Positions 1 through 9,569 of a DNA stretch of 64,000 nt are shown here, one piece after another. Numbering within the stretch: position 1 is the first letter of the stretch; the number at the start of each line of letters is the position of its first letter. A model generated the notes under the pieces. That model was not told the origin of the DNA. It saw only the letters and a program-made list of their open reading frames with translations, and did no database searches. This DNA comes from Brumicola pallidula DSM 14239 = ACAM 615. GTDB taxonomy: Bacteria > Pseudomonadota > Gammaproteobacteria > Enterobacterales > Alteromonadaceae. The translations under genes and the position numbers were made by a program. Location: contig NZ_AUAV01000005.1 of assembly GCF_000428905.1 (NCBI RefSeq), positions 248,001-312,000 on the forward strand. Reading direction: 5' to 3'.

Positions 1-1
1 G

Positions 2-1381
2 GAAGAGCCTCGCTTTTATAGTGCTTGGCCCACTAGTAATGTCGAACCTCTTTTTGCAAAAGATATCAGCGGATTTAAAGTCAATGAAACACATAGCTTT
101 ACCCACGATTTTATCGGGTTTCCATATAAAAAAATGGCTCAAATACCGAGTAATAAATGGTATGTGCAGGCGATTTACGACACTGATTTTTTAGACTCCA
201 GAATAAATTCACCTTTAAATTTTTATTCAAATGTCGTTGAGTTGGATCTTGATGGCAACAGCGATATTGCACTAACGTTGAATTTAGAAAAGCAGATTGC
301 AAAAGAGTCATTACCTAAAGAAGCGCAATTTCTTAAGTTTGATAAAGTACCAAGCCAGCTGTTATCTGACTTTTGGCAAAATGAGATGTTTCTGAGAGTT
401 GGCGTTATTTTGCCAAAAACCTATTATGACAATCCATCCCATAAGTTTCCTGTGGTCTTTGATATTGGTGGTTATCACGCTCGATATACGCGTGCGAAAA
501 ATTTATATGAGAACGACGCTTTTAAAGCGTTCTGGTTTAGCGATGACGCACCACAAATGGTCATGATTTTTTTAGATGGAGAGGCTCCATTAGGTGATAG
601 CTATCAAATCGACTCACAAAACAATGGGCCTTATGGCGAGGCAAATATGGTGGAGTTGCTCCCCTACTTAACTGCAAAATATAAGCTAGTTGATGACGGT
701 AATTCACGTTTTACAACAGGGTGTTCAACCGGTGGTTGGGTGAGTTTAGCCTTACAGCTGTTTTATCCTGAGCAGTTCAATGGAGCGTGGTCATTTAGTG
801 CGGATGGCGTCGATTTTAAGTATTTCCAGCTCGTGGATATTTATAGCGACAATAACGCATTCATAAATGAACACGGAAATGAGAGGCCTTCTTATAGAGC
901 TAAGGATGGTGAAATTATTTTTAGTATTCAACGCGAAATAATGATGGAGAACGTCATTGGTCGAGAGGATTCATTTGCATTTAGCGGTGGCCAGTGGGGC
1001 GGGTGGAATGCTGTTTTTGGACCAAAAAAACAAAATGGACAACCCTCGGTAATATGGGATCCTGTTACTGGTGAAATTGATAAGGAGGTTGCAAAAGCCT
1101 GGGAGGACTATGATCTGCGTTTATACACGCAGAACAACTGGGCGACTTTGGGACCCAAATTGGCCGGTAAATTACATATTTGGATGGGGGACATGGACAA
1201 CTTCTATTTGAATAATGCAATGAACCTGTACCAAAATATGCTCGAAAAACAAGAAGAACCAAAGTCTGATGCGGTTTTTACTTGGGAGAGAGGTATTGGC
1301 CACTGTGACTATAAAAAAGTGCCTATGTTGAAGAAAACGCTACTACAAATGCAACAAAGAATAAGTAAAAGCACAAATTAA
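2..1381 (+). CDS. Putative alpha/beta-hydrolase esterase, 5' end outside window
   Basis: The reading frame is open to the left edge without a stop, so the gene starts outside the window; at least 459 codons are present. The first ATG here, at 134, is probably internal because the frame before it codes plausible protein (starting EEPRFYSAWP). The motif G-C-S-T-G-G (Ser codon at 725-727) is the G-x-S-x-G nucleophile elbow of an alpha/beta hydrolase. A later Asp in GDMDNFYLN and a His in GIGHCDY are good candidates for the rest of the triad. The overall pattern resembles putative esterases of the EstD/enterochelin-esterase type. The substrate cannot be told. The next gene follows 23 bp downstream on the same strand, so they may be cotranscribed. 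Fold assignment is fairly secure; function is open. Confidence 0.75.
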   Translation, partial: EEPRFYSAWPTSNVEPLFAKDISGFKVNETHSFTHDFIGFPYKKMAQIPSNKWYVQAIYDTDFLDSRINSPLNFYSNVVELDLDGNSDIALTLNLEKQIAKESLPKEAQFLKFDKVPSQLLSDFWQNEMFLRVGVILPKTYYDNPSHKFPVVFDIGGYHARYTRAKNLYENDAFKAFWFSDDAPQMVMIFLDGEAPLGDSYQIDSQNNGPYGEANMVELLPYLTAKYKLVDDGNSRFTTGCSTGGWVSLALQLFYPEQFNGAWSFSADGVDFKYFQLVDIYSDNNAFINEHGNERPSYRAKDGEIIFSIQREIMMENVIGREDSFAFSGGQWGGWNAVFGPKKQNGQPSVIWDPVTGEIDKEVAKAWEDYDLRLYTQNNWATLGPKLAGKLHIWMGDMDNFYLNNAMNLYQNMLEKQEEPKSDAVFTWERGIGHCDYKKVPMLKKTLLQMQQRISKSTN

Positions 1382-1404
1382 AAATAAAAAGGTGACAAAA
1401 CAAT

Positions 1405-2610
1405 ATGAGCAACAGTGGCCAACAATTCGATTTCATTTTATATGGCGCAACTTCTTTTGTCGGGCAAATTATGACTGAGTATCTAGCTGGCTACACAAGC
1501 GAAGAGTATACCTGGGCAATGGCGGGTAGAAGCGAGAGTAAGCTGCAAGAATTGAAACAACGCTTAAATTTAAATGAAGTACCTCATTTTGTTGCTGATG
1601 CTACTGACGAAACTGCGCTAAAAGCGCTATGTGAAAAAACCAAAGCGGTCGTGAGTACAGTTGGACCCTACGCGCTTTATGGCGAAACACTGGTCAAAGT
1701 GTGTGCGCAATCAGGCACTGATTATTGTGATTTAACCGGTGAACCGCAGTGGATAAAGCAAATGCTGGGCAAGTATGAAGCCGATGCAAAAAGTTCTGGT
1801 GCGCGTATTATACACTGTACTGGTTTTGATTCGATTCCGTCCGACTTAGGTGTCTATAAGTTACAACAAGCGGTTATTGAACAAACTGCAGCACCTGCAA
1901 AATACATCAAAATGCGAGTAAGAAAAGTTAAAGGCGCTGCATCGGGCGGCACGATTGCCAGTATGTTAAACGTGTTCAAAGAAGTAAAAGAAAATCCGCA
2001 GTTGCGCACAGTGTTGATAAATCCTTATGTTCTTTGTCCAGTTGGACACCCGTTTAAACAGCGTCAGAAGAATCATAAGGGTGCGAAACGTGATAATTCA
2101 TTAGGTGTTTGGACGATGCCTTTTGTGATGGCATCAATTAACGAGCGCATTGTGCATCGTTCAAATGCGTTATTAGGAAATCAATACGGGGAAGATTTTC
2201 TTTACGATGAAGCTATGACCGCGAAAAGTGGCTTTCAAGCGTGGACGTTTACGCTGGGTTTAGGCGCTTTTATGCTAGCAGCAAGTCTACCGCCATTAAG
2301 AAAGCTATTAGCCAATTACGTTTTAGCCAAACCAGGTGAAGGCCCTACTGCTGAGCAACAATTGGACGGCATGTTTGATATGCGTTTTTACGCTGATATG
2401 CCCAACGGTAACAAATTAGTCTTGAAAGTAGAGGGTGATCGTGACCCCGGTTATGGTTCCACAGCAAAAATGTTGGCGCAGACCGTGCTCTGTTTATCAA
2501 AAGATATTCCAGATTTGAACGGTGGCTTTTGGACTCCTGCTTCGGCGTTAAATGAACCTCTAATTGAGCGCTTAGCTAAACACGCGGGTGTCACTATTGC
2601 GGTCATGTAG
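1405..2610 (+). CDS. Saccharopine dehydrogenase-like NAD(P)-binding oxidoreductase
   Basis: A 401-residue protein whose N-terminus carries a Rossmann dinucleotide-binding motif (GATSFVG, about residues 13-19) followed by AGRSESKL, the usual second strand of this fold. This matches the saccharopine dehydrogenase-like / trans-acting enoyl reductase family, which also includes eukaryotic SCCPDH. Most bacterial members have no established substrate and are often guessed to act on lipids; true lysine biosynthesis is unlikely. A hydrophobic stretch around residues 285-300 may touch membrane. AAAAAGGTG precedes the ATG at good distance. The gene sits 23 bp after the esterase and 54 bp before a secreted DUF4920 protein. 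Confidence 0.75.
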   Translation: MSNSGQQFDFILYGATSFVGQIMTEYLAGYTSEEYTWAMAGRSESKLQELKQRLNLNEVPHFVADATDETALKALCEKTKAVVSTVGPYALYGETLVKVCAQSGTDYCDLTGEPQWIKQMLGKYEADAKSSGARIIHCTGFDSIPSDLGVYKLQQAVIEQTAAPAKYIKMRVRKVKGAASGGTIASMLNVFKEVKENPQLRTVLINPYVLCPVGHPFKQRQKNHKGAKRDNSLGVWTMPFVMASINERIVHRSNALLGNQYGEDFLYDEAMTAKSGFQAWTFTLGLGAFMLAASLPPLRKLLANYVLAKPGEGPTAEQQLDGMFDMRFYADMPNGNKLVLKVEGDRDPGYGSTAKMLAQTVLCLSKDIPDLNGGFWTPASALNEPLIERLAKHAGVTIAVM

Positions 2611-2664
2611 TTAAGATGAAAGACAATAAAAAGTATACATTTAATTAAATAGGATAGGTTTACT

Positions 2665-3183
2665 ATGAAGTTTCAACAGTTTTTAAGCGCTACGGTGATA
2701 CTCTCTGCAATGACTTTGTCTACGCTAGCATCGGATATGCCTGATAGCAATAAAATGAGTAACGTCCTCAGATTATCGGTACCGGTGGCAACAGATGCTA
2801 ATTCTGAAACCTTTGGTGTAGTGCTTAATAAGTCCTTGCAAAAAGTAACATTGAACGAATTGGCTGCAAATTCGGCGTTGTATGTAGGTAACGCTTTTCA
2901 GGTCGATGCTAAAGTGGCTAAAGTTTGTCAGAAAAAAGGCTGTTTTTTTATTGCTCAACAGGACGATGACGTTATGCGTGTTGCTTTTCGAGATTATGGC
3001 TTTTTTGTGCCTACAGACAGCGCCGGGAAAACCGTGACTCTAGCAGGCGAACTGATCAAAAAGGAAATGACTGCAGAGCAAGTAGCGCACTTCAATCAAG
3101 ACATGCAAGGTGGCTCTGATGCAATGAAAGAAGGCGTTGTTTATGAAATTGTTGCTGATAGTGTCATGATCCCTAAAACGTAA
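2665..3183 (+). CDS. Secreted DUF4920 domain protein
   Basis: A 172-residue protein with a clear signal peptide (hydrophobic core about residues 7-20, likely cleaved after LAS). The mature part matches the DUF4920 family, small periplasmic proteins of OB-like appearance. The family signature is visible as AKVCQKKGCFFIAQ and the following FRDYGFFVPTDSAGK. The two Cys in CQKKGC could be redox active or bind a ligand, but no function is established. GGATAGG lies upstream of the ATG. Its stop is only 9 bp from the stop of the convergent C-S lyase gene, and I see no terminator between them. Confidence 0.75.
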   Translation: MKFQQFLSATVILSAMTLSTLASDMPDSNKMSNVLRLSVPVATDANSETFGVVLNKSLQKVTLNELAANSALYVGNAFQVDAKVAKVCQKKGCFFIAQQDDDVMRVAFRDYGFFVPTDSAGKTVTLAGELIKKEMTAEQVAHFNQDMQGGSDAMKEGVVYEIVADSVMIPKT

Positions 3184-3192
3184 AAATATGCG

Positions 3193-4317
3193 TTAGCAAG
3201 ACAGTTTCTCAATGGCTTCTACTAAATAGTCACGAGAACAGCCAAAGTTGAGCCTAAAAAAGTCTTTTTTACCAAAGTCTCTGCCGGGCGAAGGGCCTAT
3301 ACCCTTTTCCTCACACCATTTTTGGGTGTCCGATACGTTTAGGTCACTCGCGTCAACCCAAAGTAAAAACGTCGCTGCCGGTGAGAGTGCTCTTAAACCA
3401 GGTATTTTGTTTATTTCAGTGACCAAGTAATCGCGGTTAGCTTTTAAGTAATCGAGTTCGCCTTGATGCCAATCGTCACAGTGTCTAAAGGCCGCGTTTG
3501 TTGCGGTTAAGCCCGTGACTGTCACCCAAGGTACAATGCCTCGAGTCGATTTATTAAACGTAGCCCGTAATGTCGTATTTGGAATTATCGCGAAAGAAGT
3601 ACCTAAACCAGCTACGTTGAAGGTTTTACTGGCAGCCATCAGTGTAACTGAGTGCTCGATTAAGTCTTTATGTGCACCGGCGGGTAAATGCTTAACATCA
3701 TCTAATATTAAATCGCAGTGAATTTCGTCAGAGCAAATTAAGACCTGGTGCTTTCGACAAATGCTAGCCACTTTATCCATCTCTTCTTGAGTTAGAACTG
3801 AACCGACGGGGTTCATAGGGTTACACATTATAAAGAGTGTCGCTTTGGGGTCGGCGGCGGCTGTTTCTAACGCACTGAAATCCAAAGTCCAGCGGCCGTC
3901 TATTTCGACGGTCGGTACGCAAGCTCGATCAAGTCCATTGATCTTAGGCGCTGCTAATAGCGGCGGATAATTAGGCGTTTGCACGATGACAGTATCACCT
4001 GCATTACAATAGGCTTTTATTGCGACGTTGAATGCCGGCACGACGCCTGGCGTCCATATTATCCAGCTAGGATCGACCTTCCAGTTATATTGTTTTTCGC
4101 ACCAGTTAACAATAGCATTAACTGCATCAGTATCATGAGCTGGTAGCGTGTAACCAAACAATCCATCTTCAATACGTTGATGTAATGCGTCTAGAATAGG
4201 TTCAGCGCAACGAAACTCAGTATCGGCAATCCACATAGGCAATATATCGGTGCCTTTGTACTTTTCCCACTTATAGGCTTTTGATGCTGTACGGTCTGGT
4301 TTGTTACTAAAATTCAT
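3193..4317 (-). CDS. MalY/PatB-family C-S lyase / aminotransferase
   Basis: A PLP-dependent class I/II aminotransferase-fold enzyme of 374 residues. Family members such as E. coli MalY and Bacillus PatB cleave cystathionine or related C-S bonds (beta-lyase). PLP Lys231 lies in AASKTFNVAG; the preceding SDEIHCDL carries the conserved Asp of the cofactor site; NPMNPVG is also typical. The frame stays open upstream to an ATG at 4419, but the family's N-terminus (MNFSNKPDRTASKAYKW) begins at 4317, and an AAAGGA ribosome site precedes that ATG. The gene converges on the DUF4920 gene. The exact substrate (cystathionine, cystine or a conjugate) is not certain. Confidence 0.85.
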   Translation of the reverse strand: MNFSNKPDRTASKAYKWEKYKGTDILPMWIADTEFRCAEPILDALHQRIEDGLFGYTLPAHDTDAVNAIVNWCEKQYNWKVDPSWIIWTPGVVPAFNVAIKAYCNAGDTVIVQTPNYPPLLAAPKINGLDRACVPTVEIDGRWTLDFSALETAAADPKATLFIMCNPMNPVGSVLTQEEMDKVASICRKHQVLICSDEIHCDLILDDVKHLPAGAHKDLIEHSVTLMAASKTFNVAGLGTSFAIIPNTTLRATFNKSTRGIVPWVTVTGLTATNAAFRHCDDWHQGELDYLKANRDYLVTEINKIPGLRALSPAATFLLWVDASDLNVSDTQKWCEEKGIGPSPGRDFGKKDFFRLNFGCSRDYLVEAIEKLSC

Positions 4318-4550
4318 TGCGGGTCCTTTGATTATTGGCAGCACTGCGTTGTTGATAGAGTAAAAAGCGTATACAAATAAAAGACGTTTATAGAAAAAAC
4401 GGTTCATAGGCATCATCACTACTGAGTCTAAAGCACAAACTTTAATTACTAAAGAGCTAGTAGGAATATTTCATCATGTTGATCACAGCGTCAGTGCTTC
4501 AGATCAACTAATCGCAGAAGTCTATTCCCCTTTTAAAGTGACAAACGATA

Positions 4551-7500
4551 TTACGCATTTTGTTGCTCAACTGCCTCAAGTTCAGTTTCCAAACGGTTAC
4601 TTTCATCTGCTCTCGGCTTCGAGAATGGCGCAATAAGTTTATATAGCACCGGCGTTAAAAAAAGAGTAAACACAACGGCAATACCTAAACCACCAAACAC
4701 CACCCAACCGATCGAATTCCTTGCTTCAGCGCCTGCTCCAGTTGAGAGTATCAAGGGCAGACCACCCAATATAGTCGACATCAAGGTCATCATAATTGGG
4801 CGTAACCTAACCGAAGCCGCCTGCACTATGGCATCATTAACTGCCATCCCTCGATCGCGCAATTGGTCAGCGAATTCAACAAGTAAGATAGCGTTTTTGG
4901 CAATTAAGCCTATTAGCATCACCAGTCCGATCTGAGAATAAATATTAATTGATGTTCCGGTTAAATAGAGCGCATAAATTGCGGCTGCAATACCAAAAGG
5001 AACGGTTAGCATCACCACAATTGCGCTATTAATACTCTCAAATTGTGCCGCCAATACGAGTAATACAATAATGAACGCAAATAAGTAGGTCATGGTGATC
5101 TGGTTCGAGGTTTCTTCAAAGGTAAGTGCTTCACCCAAAAACACTAACCCGATGCCGTCGGCTAGGTTTTCATTAGCGATATCACGTATTTGTTTAACAG
5201 CATCGGCCATCGGTATGCCATCGGGTAGTTCTAATCCAATTTCAATGGCTCTGCGTTGAGCGTGGCGCTCTAATTCGGCGGCAACGCCCTCTTCGGTAAT
5301 ATACGCAAGGCTAGATAATGGTACTAAAATACCACTATTAGATTTTACAAAGAGATTGGTTAAATCCGACGGATTGGCTTTGTTTCTATTCGACGACTGC
5401 AATATTAAAGGGATCGCTTGATCACCAATATTGAGATCGGTTACGTCATCGCCACTGATAGCCGCTCTTAATGTAGTTGAGATATCACTGAAAGAGACGC
5501 CCAGTTCTTCGGCCCGGCGTCTGTCAATATTCACTCTTAGTTGCGGTTGCGTTGGCTGGTAGCCAATATCAGGTCTGCCAAGCTCGGGCAGCCTTTCTTC
5601 AATCAGTTTACCGAAGGCCAATGCCGATCCATAAATACGCTCGTAAGTGTCTCCTGTAAGCGCCATTTCCAAACCGCCACCTTGGCCGCGAAGATTCAAA
5701 CTATTACTACCAAAAGCCCGCGCTGGCGCCCCAGGGATAGCGCCAAGCTTAGGTCGCATTTCATTTATAATTTCTTGCTGTGACTTTTCTCTATTGTCCC
5801 AATGTGCTAGTGGTACAGTAATGAAAACAATATTGGGATCCCATCTACCAACAACGGTATAAATCGAATCAACATCTGCATCCTCGACATAAGGCAGCAG
5901 AATTTGTTCCATTTTCTCGGCTTGCCGGTTCATATAATTTAAGCCAGCACCATCGGGACCTCGGGCAAATACGCGAATTACTCCTCTATCTTCGGAGGGT
6001 AAAAGTTGGTTTTCAATTTGTTCATATAGTAATGCTGCACCACCAGCTGATAAAACTGAAACCAGCACCGTTAACCATGAAAAACGCAGCGTCTGATGCA
6101 GTACTGCCATGTATCCATTTAACATGAGGGTACCAAAGGCGCCAAGGGTACGGTCAAAAAAGCTATTATTTTTCGTCTTGACGGGTAACTTAGCGGTTAA
6201 CGCAGGTACTAAACTCAATGCAACAAATGAAGAAATGATAACAGCGCCAGCAAGCACACCACCAAACTCCCTAAACAATCTACCTGCGGTAGATGGTAAA
6301 AAAGCGATAGGAATGAAAACCGCAGCAAGTACCGCAGTGGTGGCAACCACCGCAAAGAACACTTCTCGGGTACCCAAAACTGCAGCGGCTCTTGAACCCA
6401 TACCTTGAGCACGACGGCGTTGGATATTTTCAGATACGACAATGGCATCATCAACGATAAGTCCGGTTCCAAGCACCAATGCGAGCAGGGTTAAAATATT
6501 AATAGAGAAACCAAGTAGCCACATGATGACTAACGCGCCAACCAATGAGACTGGTATCGACAGGGCAGGAACTAACGTCGCTCTTAAGTTACCTAAAAAC
6601 AACCACAAGGTGCCAATAACTAGCAATATAGTCAAAGCTAGAGAAAACACAACTTCATCTACCGAGCTACGAATAAATTCTGCATCATCGGATGTAACCA
6701 CAATATGCAGGTCAGCAAATCGCGTATCCAGGGCCTTAACCATCGCCAGTACTTCATCCGAAATTTCTATCGTATTTGAACGTGCCTGTCGGATAATACC
6801 TAAACCTACAACGGGTCTACCATCAAGTCGGACTATACTATTGGCGTCAGCGGGGCCGAAATAAACGCTCGCAACGTCGCCTATTCGAGTGTCTCCGGAG
6901 ATTAAAATTTGCTCAATATCTTGTGTAGAGACTGAGGTTGCTTCTGCTCTCACAATGAGTTCTTGGTCTTGCGATTTAACACTACCAGCAGGTACATCAA
7001 ACGGTGCCAAGCGTAAGGCTGCAGAGACGTCGGTCATCGACAAATTGAAGCTTGTTAAGCGCAGTGGATCAACGGATACTCGCATGACTCGCTGGCGCTG
7101 ACCGTCTAGCGATACATCAGCAACGCCGGGAATGCTCAAGAATAACGGTGCTAGGTCAACTTCAACGCGCTCGGTTAAGGTTTCCATATCAAGTGAGTCG
7201 CTGCTTATAGCTAAGCTCACAACTGCCTGAGCGTCGTTGTCTGCTTTTATAATCGATAACTGCTCAACTTCTGCAGGTAATCTGCGCTGCACGCGACTGA
7301 CCGACTCACGGAGTTCATTAGCGGCATCTTCAAGGTTTGTGCCCGGTCGAAACTCAACGCGGATCCGTGAAGAGCCTTCCTCACTGGAGGCGTTGATAGA
7401 ATCCACTCCACTGACTCTGGCAACGGCACCCTCTAAACGGCTAGTTACTTCACTATCAACAGTCTCAGGAGAACCGCCAGGATAACTAGCTGAAACTGTG

Positions 7501-7661
7501 ACAATTGGGCGATCTACATCAGGTAATTCTCTTATTTCTAGGTCGTTAATGGCGGCAAAACCTGCTAAAATAATGAGCAAGTTTAGCACCATCACCAGCA
7601 CAGGTCGGCGTATGGATAGTGAGGGTAAATCGTTTATTTGACTGCCATTATTTTTGCTCAT
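4551..7661 (-). CDS. RND-family efflux permease (HAE1-like inner-membrane transporter)
   Basis: A full-length 1036-residue resistance-nodulation-division transporter: one N-terminal membrane helix (about residues 18-36), a large periplasmic loop, a cluster of six helices, a second loop and a second cluster of helices. The proton-relay Asp pair is visible in GLIVDDAIVVSENI, around residues 400-410, as in AcrB/MexB. The usual Gly/Pro-rich porter segments (PEDRGVIRVFARGPDGA) are present. The gene overlaps the adaptor upstream by 4 bp (ATGA), so the two are translationally coupled. No outer-membrane channel gene is adjacent, so a TolC encoded elsewhere is expected. The sequence looks like the hydrophobe/amphiphile branch rather than the CusA metal branch. 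Substrate unknown. Confidence 0.92.
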   Translation of the reverse strand: MSKNNGSQINDLPSLSIRRPVLVMVLNLLIILAGFAAINDLEIRELPDVDRPIVTVSASYPGGSPETVDSEVTSRLEGAVARVSGVDSINASSEEGSSRIRVEFRPGTNLEDAANELRESVSRVQRRLPAEVEQLSIIKADNDAQAVVSLAISSDSLDMETLTERVEVDLAPLFLSIPGVADVSLDGQRQRVMRVSVDPLRLTSFNLSMTDVSAALRLAPFDVPAGSVKSQDQELIVRAEATSVSTQDIEQILISGDTRIGDVASVYFGPADANSIVRLDGRPVVGLGIIRQARSNTIEISDEVLAMVKALDTRFADLHIVVTSDDAEFIRSSVDEVVFSLALTILLVIGTLWLFLGNLRATLVPALSIPVSLVGALVIMWLLGFSINILTLLALVLGTGLIVDDAIVVSENIQRRRAQGMGSRAAAVLGTREVFFAVVATTAVLAAVFIPIAFLPSTAGRLFREFGGVLAGAVIISSFVALSLVPALTAKLPVKTKNNSFFDRTLGAFGTLMLNGYMAVLHQTLRFSWLTVLVSVLSAGGAALLYEQIENQLLPSEDRGVIRVFARGPDGAGLNYMNRQAEKMEQILLPYVEDADVDSIYTVVGRWDPNIVFITVPLAHWDNREKSQQEIINEMRPKLGAIPGAPARAFGSNSLNLRGQGGGLEMALTGDTYERIYGSALAFGKLIEERLPELGRPDIGYQPTQPQLRVNIDRRRAEELGVSFSDISTTLRAAISGDDVTDLNIGDQAIPLILQSSNRNKANPSDLTNLFVKSNSGILVPLSSLAYITEEGVAAELERHAQRRAIEIGLELPDGIPMADAVKQIRDIANENLADGIGLVFLGEALTFEETSNQITMTYLFAFIIVLLVLAAQFESINSAIVVMLTVPFGIAAAIYALYLTGTSINIYSQIGLVMLIGLIAKNAILLVEFADQLRDRGMAVNDAIVQAASVRLRPIMMTLMSTILGGLPLILSTGAGAEARNSIGWVVFGGLGIAVVFTLFLTPVLYKLIAPFSKPRADESNRLETELEAVEQQNA

Positions 7662-8710
7662 GAGATCCCTTCAGGCGTATTAATTGCCTCAAGACTTTGC
7701 CCCTGTCGTAGTTGCTGCACACCTTCAACAACTAACATTGCCTCGGCGTTAAATTCTCCGATGACCAAAATTGTGCCGCGCAAACGCTCTTGTATTTGTA
7801 CATCAACTCTATTGGCTTTACCGTCAAACATTTGCCAAACGTAGGCGCCGGTTGCGCCCCACAATAGTGCTGTTTCCGGAATTGCTGCATATTCTTGGCC
7901 CTTAACCGATAACTTCACTCTAAAGCTCATACCGGGCCGATATCTATCTTCGCTATTATCTAGCTTTGCCCTCACTCGGATGGTTCGATCTTGCTCATTA
8001 ATTCGCGTATCTATTTGCGCAATGCTGGCACTAATATTAATGTCACGATTTTGCCAAGGTGTTAACGTTACTTCTGGCTTATTACTCAGCACCGCCAAAG
8101 ACACTTCAGGTGCTGAAAAATTAATAAAAAGGGTCTTTCTATCATCGAGTGTGGTGATCATGGTTTGCTGAGTAATACGATCACCGACCTCCACATCCGT
8201 GAAGCCAACAATGCCGTTAAAAGGAGCTTTGACAATCCGTTCTCTGAGCGCTACTTCAGCCTCTTTTACTGCAATTTCGGCAAATGCAAGCTGGGTGCTG
8301 GCAATATCCACTTGACTTTGTGATGCAGCGCCTTTTTTACGACTTTCAACTAAACGATTATATTCTCGGCTCGCATCTTTTAATTGTATTTTGCCGCGCT
8401 CCAACGCGACTGACTCACGTTCGTTGTATAGCGTTAATAACACTTGGTCTTTTTCAACTTGTTGACCGGGAATAAAGTTGACCGAAATCACTCGTTCACT
8501 TACGGCCGGAAACAAAATAATAGATTTTACGGCTTCGGCTGTGCCAACAGCTTCGATGTTTGACTCCTGTGCTTGATATGCTAATGGTTCGACCAAAACC
8601 TGTGTTTTGCTTTCAGCTCGCCCACCCCAAGACTGTGCGTGGGCAGTACTGGTAAATATTAATCCAAATATAAAAATAGGTAGCAAACTGCGGAGAGTCA
8701 ACATAAACAA
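7658..8710 (-). CDS. RND efflux periplasmic adaptor subunit
   Basis: A 350-residue membrane-fusion (adaptor) protein that would bridge the RND permease and an outer-membrane channel. It has an N-terminal export signal ending in AHA-Q (about residue 25), a barrel-sandwich/lipoyl half motif (VSERVISVNFIPGQQVEKDQVL), a coiled-coil hairpin region (about 100-150) and the second lipoyl half (VKAPFNGIVGFTDVEVGDRIT). It is first in a two-gene operon; its TGA overlaps the permease ATG. The upstream region faces a divergent DUF2946-like gene and both genes carry the same 11-bp element in the same relative orientation. Assignment is strong; substrate unknown. Confidence 0.9.
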   Translation of the reverse strand: MFMLTLRSLLPIFIFGLIFTSTAHAQSWGGRAESKTQVLVEPLAYQAQESNIEAVGTAEAVKSIILFPAVSERVISVNFIPGQQVEKDQVLLTLYNERESVALERGKIQLKDASREYNRLVESRKKGAASQSQVDIASTQLAFAEIAVKEAEVALRERIVKAPFNGIVGFTDVEVGDRITQQTMITTLDDRKTLFINFSAPEVSLAVLSNKPEVTLTPWQNRDINISASIAQIDTRINEQDRTIRVRAKLDNSEDRYRPGMSFRVKLSVKGQEYAAIPETALLWGATGAYVWQMFDGKANRVDVQIQERLRGTILVIGEFNAEAMLVVEGVQQLRQGQSLEAINTPEGIS

Positions 8711-8758
8711 AGGGTCTCATTTAATTATTGTTATTTCAGACATACCACTACGCTATAA

Positions 8759-8769
8759 GTGCCTTTAAA
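8759..8769 (-). promoter_or_regulatory. TTTAAAGGCAC element, RND operon side
   Basis: Read on the minus strand this is TTTAAAGGCAC, 48 bp before the adaptor start codon. An identical 11-mer lies before the divergent DUF2946-like gene in the same relative orientation. A role as binding site or promoter part is inference. Confidence 0.35.
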
Positions 8770-9036
8770 GATCAGGTTTTTAGCTTGTTTGATATGTGTT
8801 TAAAACAAACTATCTTATGTTAACAGAAACTTACGCTTACAACAGGGAAGCCAAGCTGCATAAATTGAGTAAAACGAAAAAGGACATTGAAAACCACAAC
8901 GATATTGATTTATGTCATAAATTACCTGACAAATTTACCTTATGTCTTGTTTTTACATTCAATTTGAGGTTGAATATTGATTAACATTACTCTTGTTGGC
9001 GCTTTGATTGCAGCAATGCATGAATCATTATGAGGT

Positions 9037-9047
9037 TTTAAAGGCAC
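9037..9047 (+). promoter_or_regulatory. TTTAAAGGCAC element, DUF2946/TonB receptor side
   Basis: Perfect copy of the 11-mer found before the divergent RND adaptor gene, here 31 bp before the ATG at 9079. Regulator unknown. Confidence 0.35.
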
Positions 9048-9078
9048 AGCAAAAAAAAGGTAACCAGCTAACGTAAGC

Positions 9079-9501
9079 ATGCCGTTTAAAACTGCGAATC
9101 ACTACATTCTGAGCACGCTGCTTCTGCTAGCCTTGATATTTAACCAAGGCCTCGGCATGCTGAGTAGTGCCAATGCGATGTCCGTAATGCAGAGCTATGC
9201 GGATGAAGATACCCTAGCGATTTGCACAGGCACAAGCGTAAAGTGGATATCGGCGGCTATATTCTATCAGTCCGATGATATTGTAGAGATCGATGCTCCA
9301 AGTGATACCCCAGAGGATCTGCATGAAGTATCCTGTATTTTCGCGCAATTTAACGATTCACCAAAAGATGACCAATTTTGTAAACTCAAGACCCTAACAA
9401 ATGACTTCGTTACGCCTCTAGTCAACATTACAAAACGCTTATTCGTTGCAACAGACTACGTCAATAATTTCCTTGCCAGAGGACCCCCTGCTTTTCTATA
9501 A
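9079..9501 (+). CDS. DUF2946-like small secreted protein
   Basis: A 140-residue protein with an N-terminal hydrophobic segment (about residues 10-25) consistent with a signal peptide or membrane anchor. Two features suggest DUF2946: an ICTG segment early in the mature part and the C-terminal ARGPPAFL, which resembles the family's usual Arg-x-Pro-Pro ending. The family's common internal C-P-x-C motif is not seen; three separate Cys remain in the mature part. DUF2946 genes commonly precede copper-type TonB-dependent receptors, as here (68-bp gap to the receptor). A role in copper handling is inference from this context. No strong ribosome site precedes the ATG. Confidence 0.55.
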   Translation: MPFKTANHYILSTLLLLALIFNQGLGMLSSANAMSVMQSYADEDTLAICTGTSVKWISAAIFYQSDDIVEIDAPSDTPEDLHEVSCIFAQFNDSPKDDQFCKLKTLTNDFVTPLVNITKRLFVATDYVNNFLARGPPAFL

Positions 9502-9569
9502 GCCAAGTTGACACGAAAACTAATCCGCAACATATGGATTAGATTCTAACTTTTATAGGAAACAGATAC

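Larger units (their letters stand above)
8711..9078. other. Divergent intergenic region, RND operon / copper receptor operon
   Basis: A 368-bp AT-rich region between divergent genes. No convincing gene is seen; a 62-codon frame at 8796-8984 has no family resemblance or ribosome site. The notable structure is an 11-bp perfect inverted repeat, GTGCCTTTAAA at 8759-8769 and TTTAAAGGCAC at 9037-9047. Each arm lies 31-48 bp before the start codon of the gene it faces and reads the same way relative to that gene. This suggests, as inference, a shared operator or promoter element for both operons. Confidence 0.5.

Noticed and set aside
6442-6864. 140-codon frame antisense to the RND permease
   Set aside because: Inside the permease coding sequence, Ser/Thr-rich as expected for a shadow frame.
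8796-8984. 62-codon frame between the RND and copper operons
   Set aside because: No ribosome site or family resemblance, and it lies across the likely divergent promoters.
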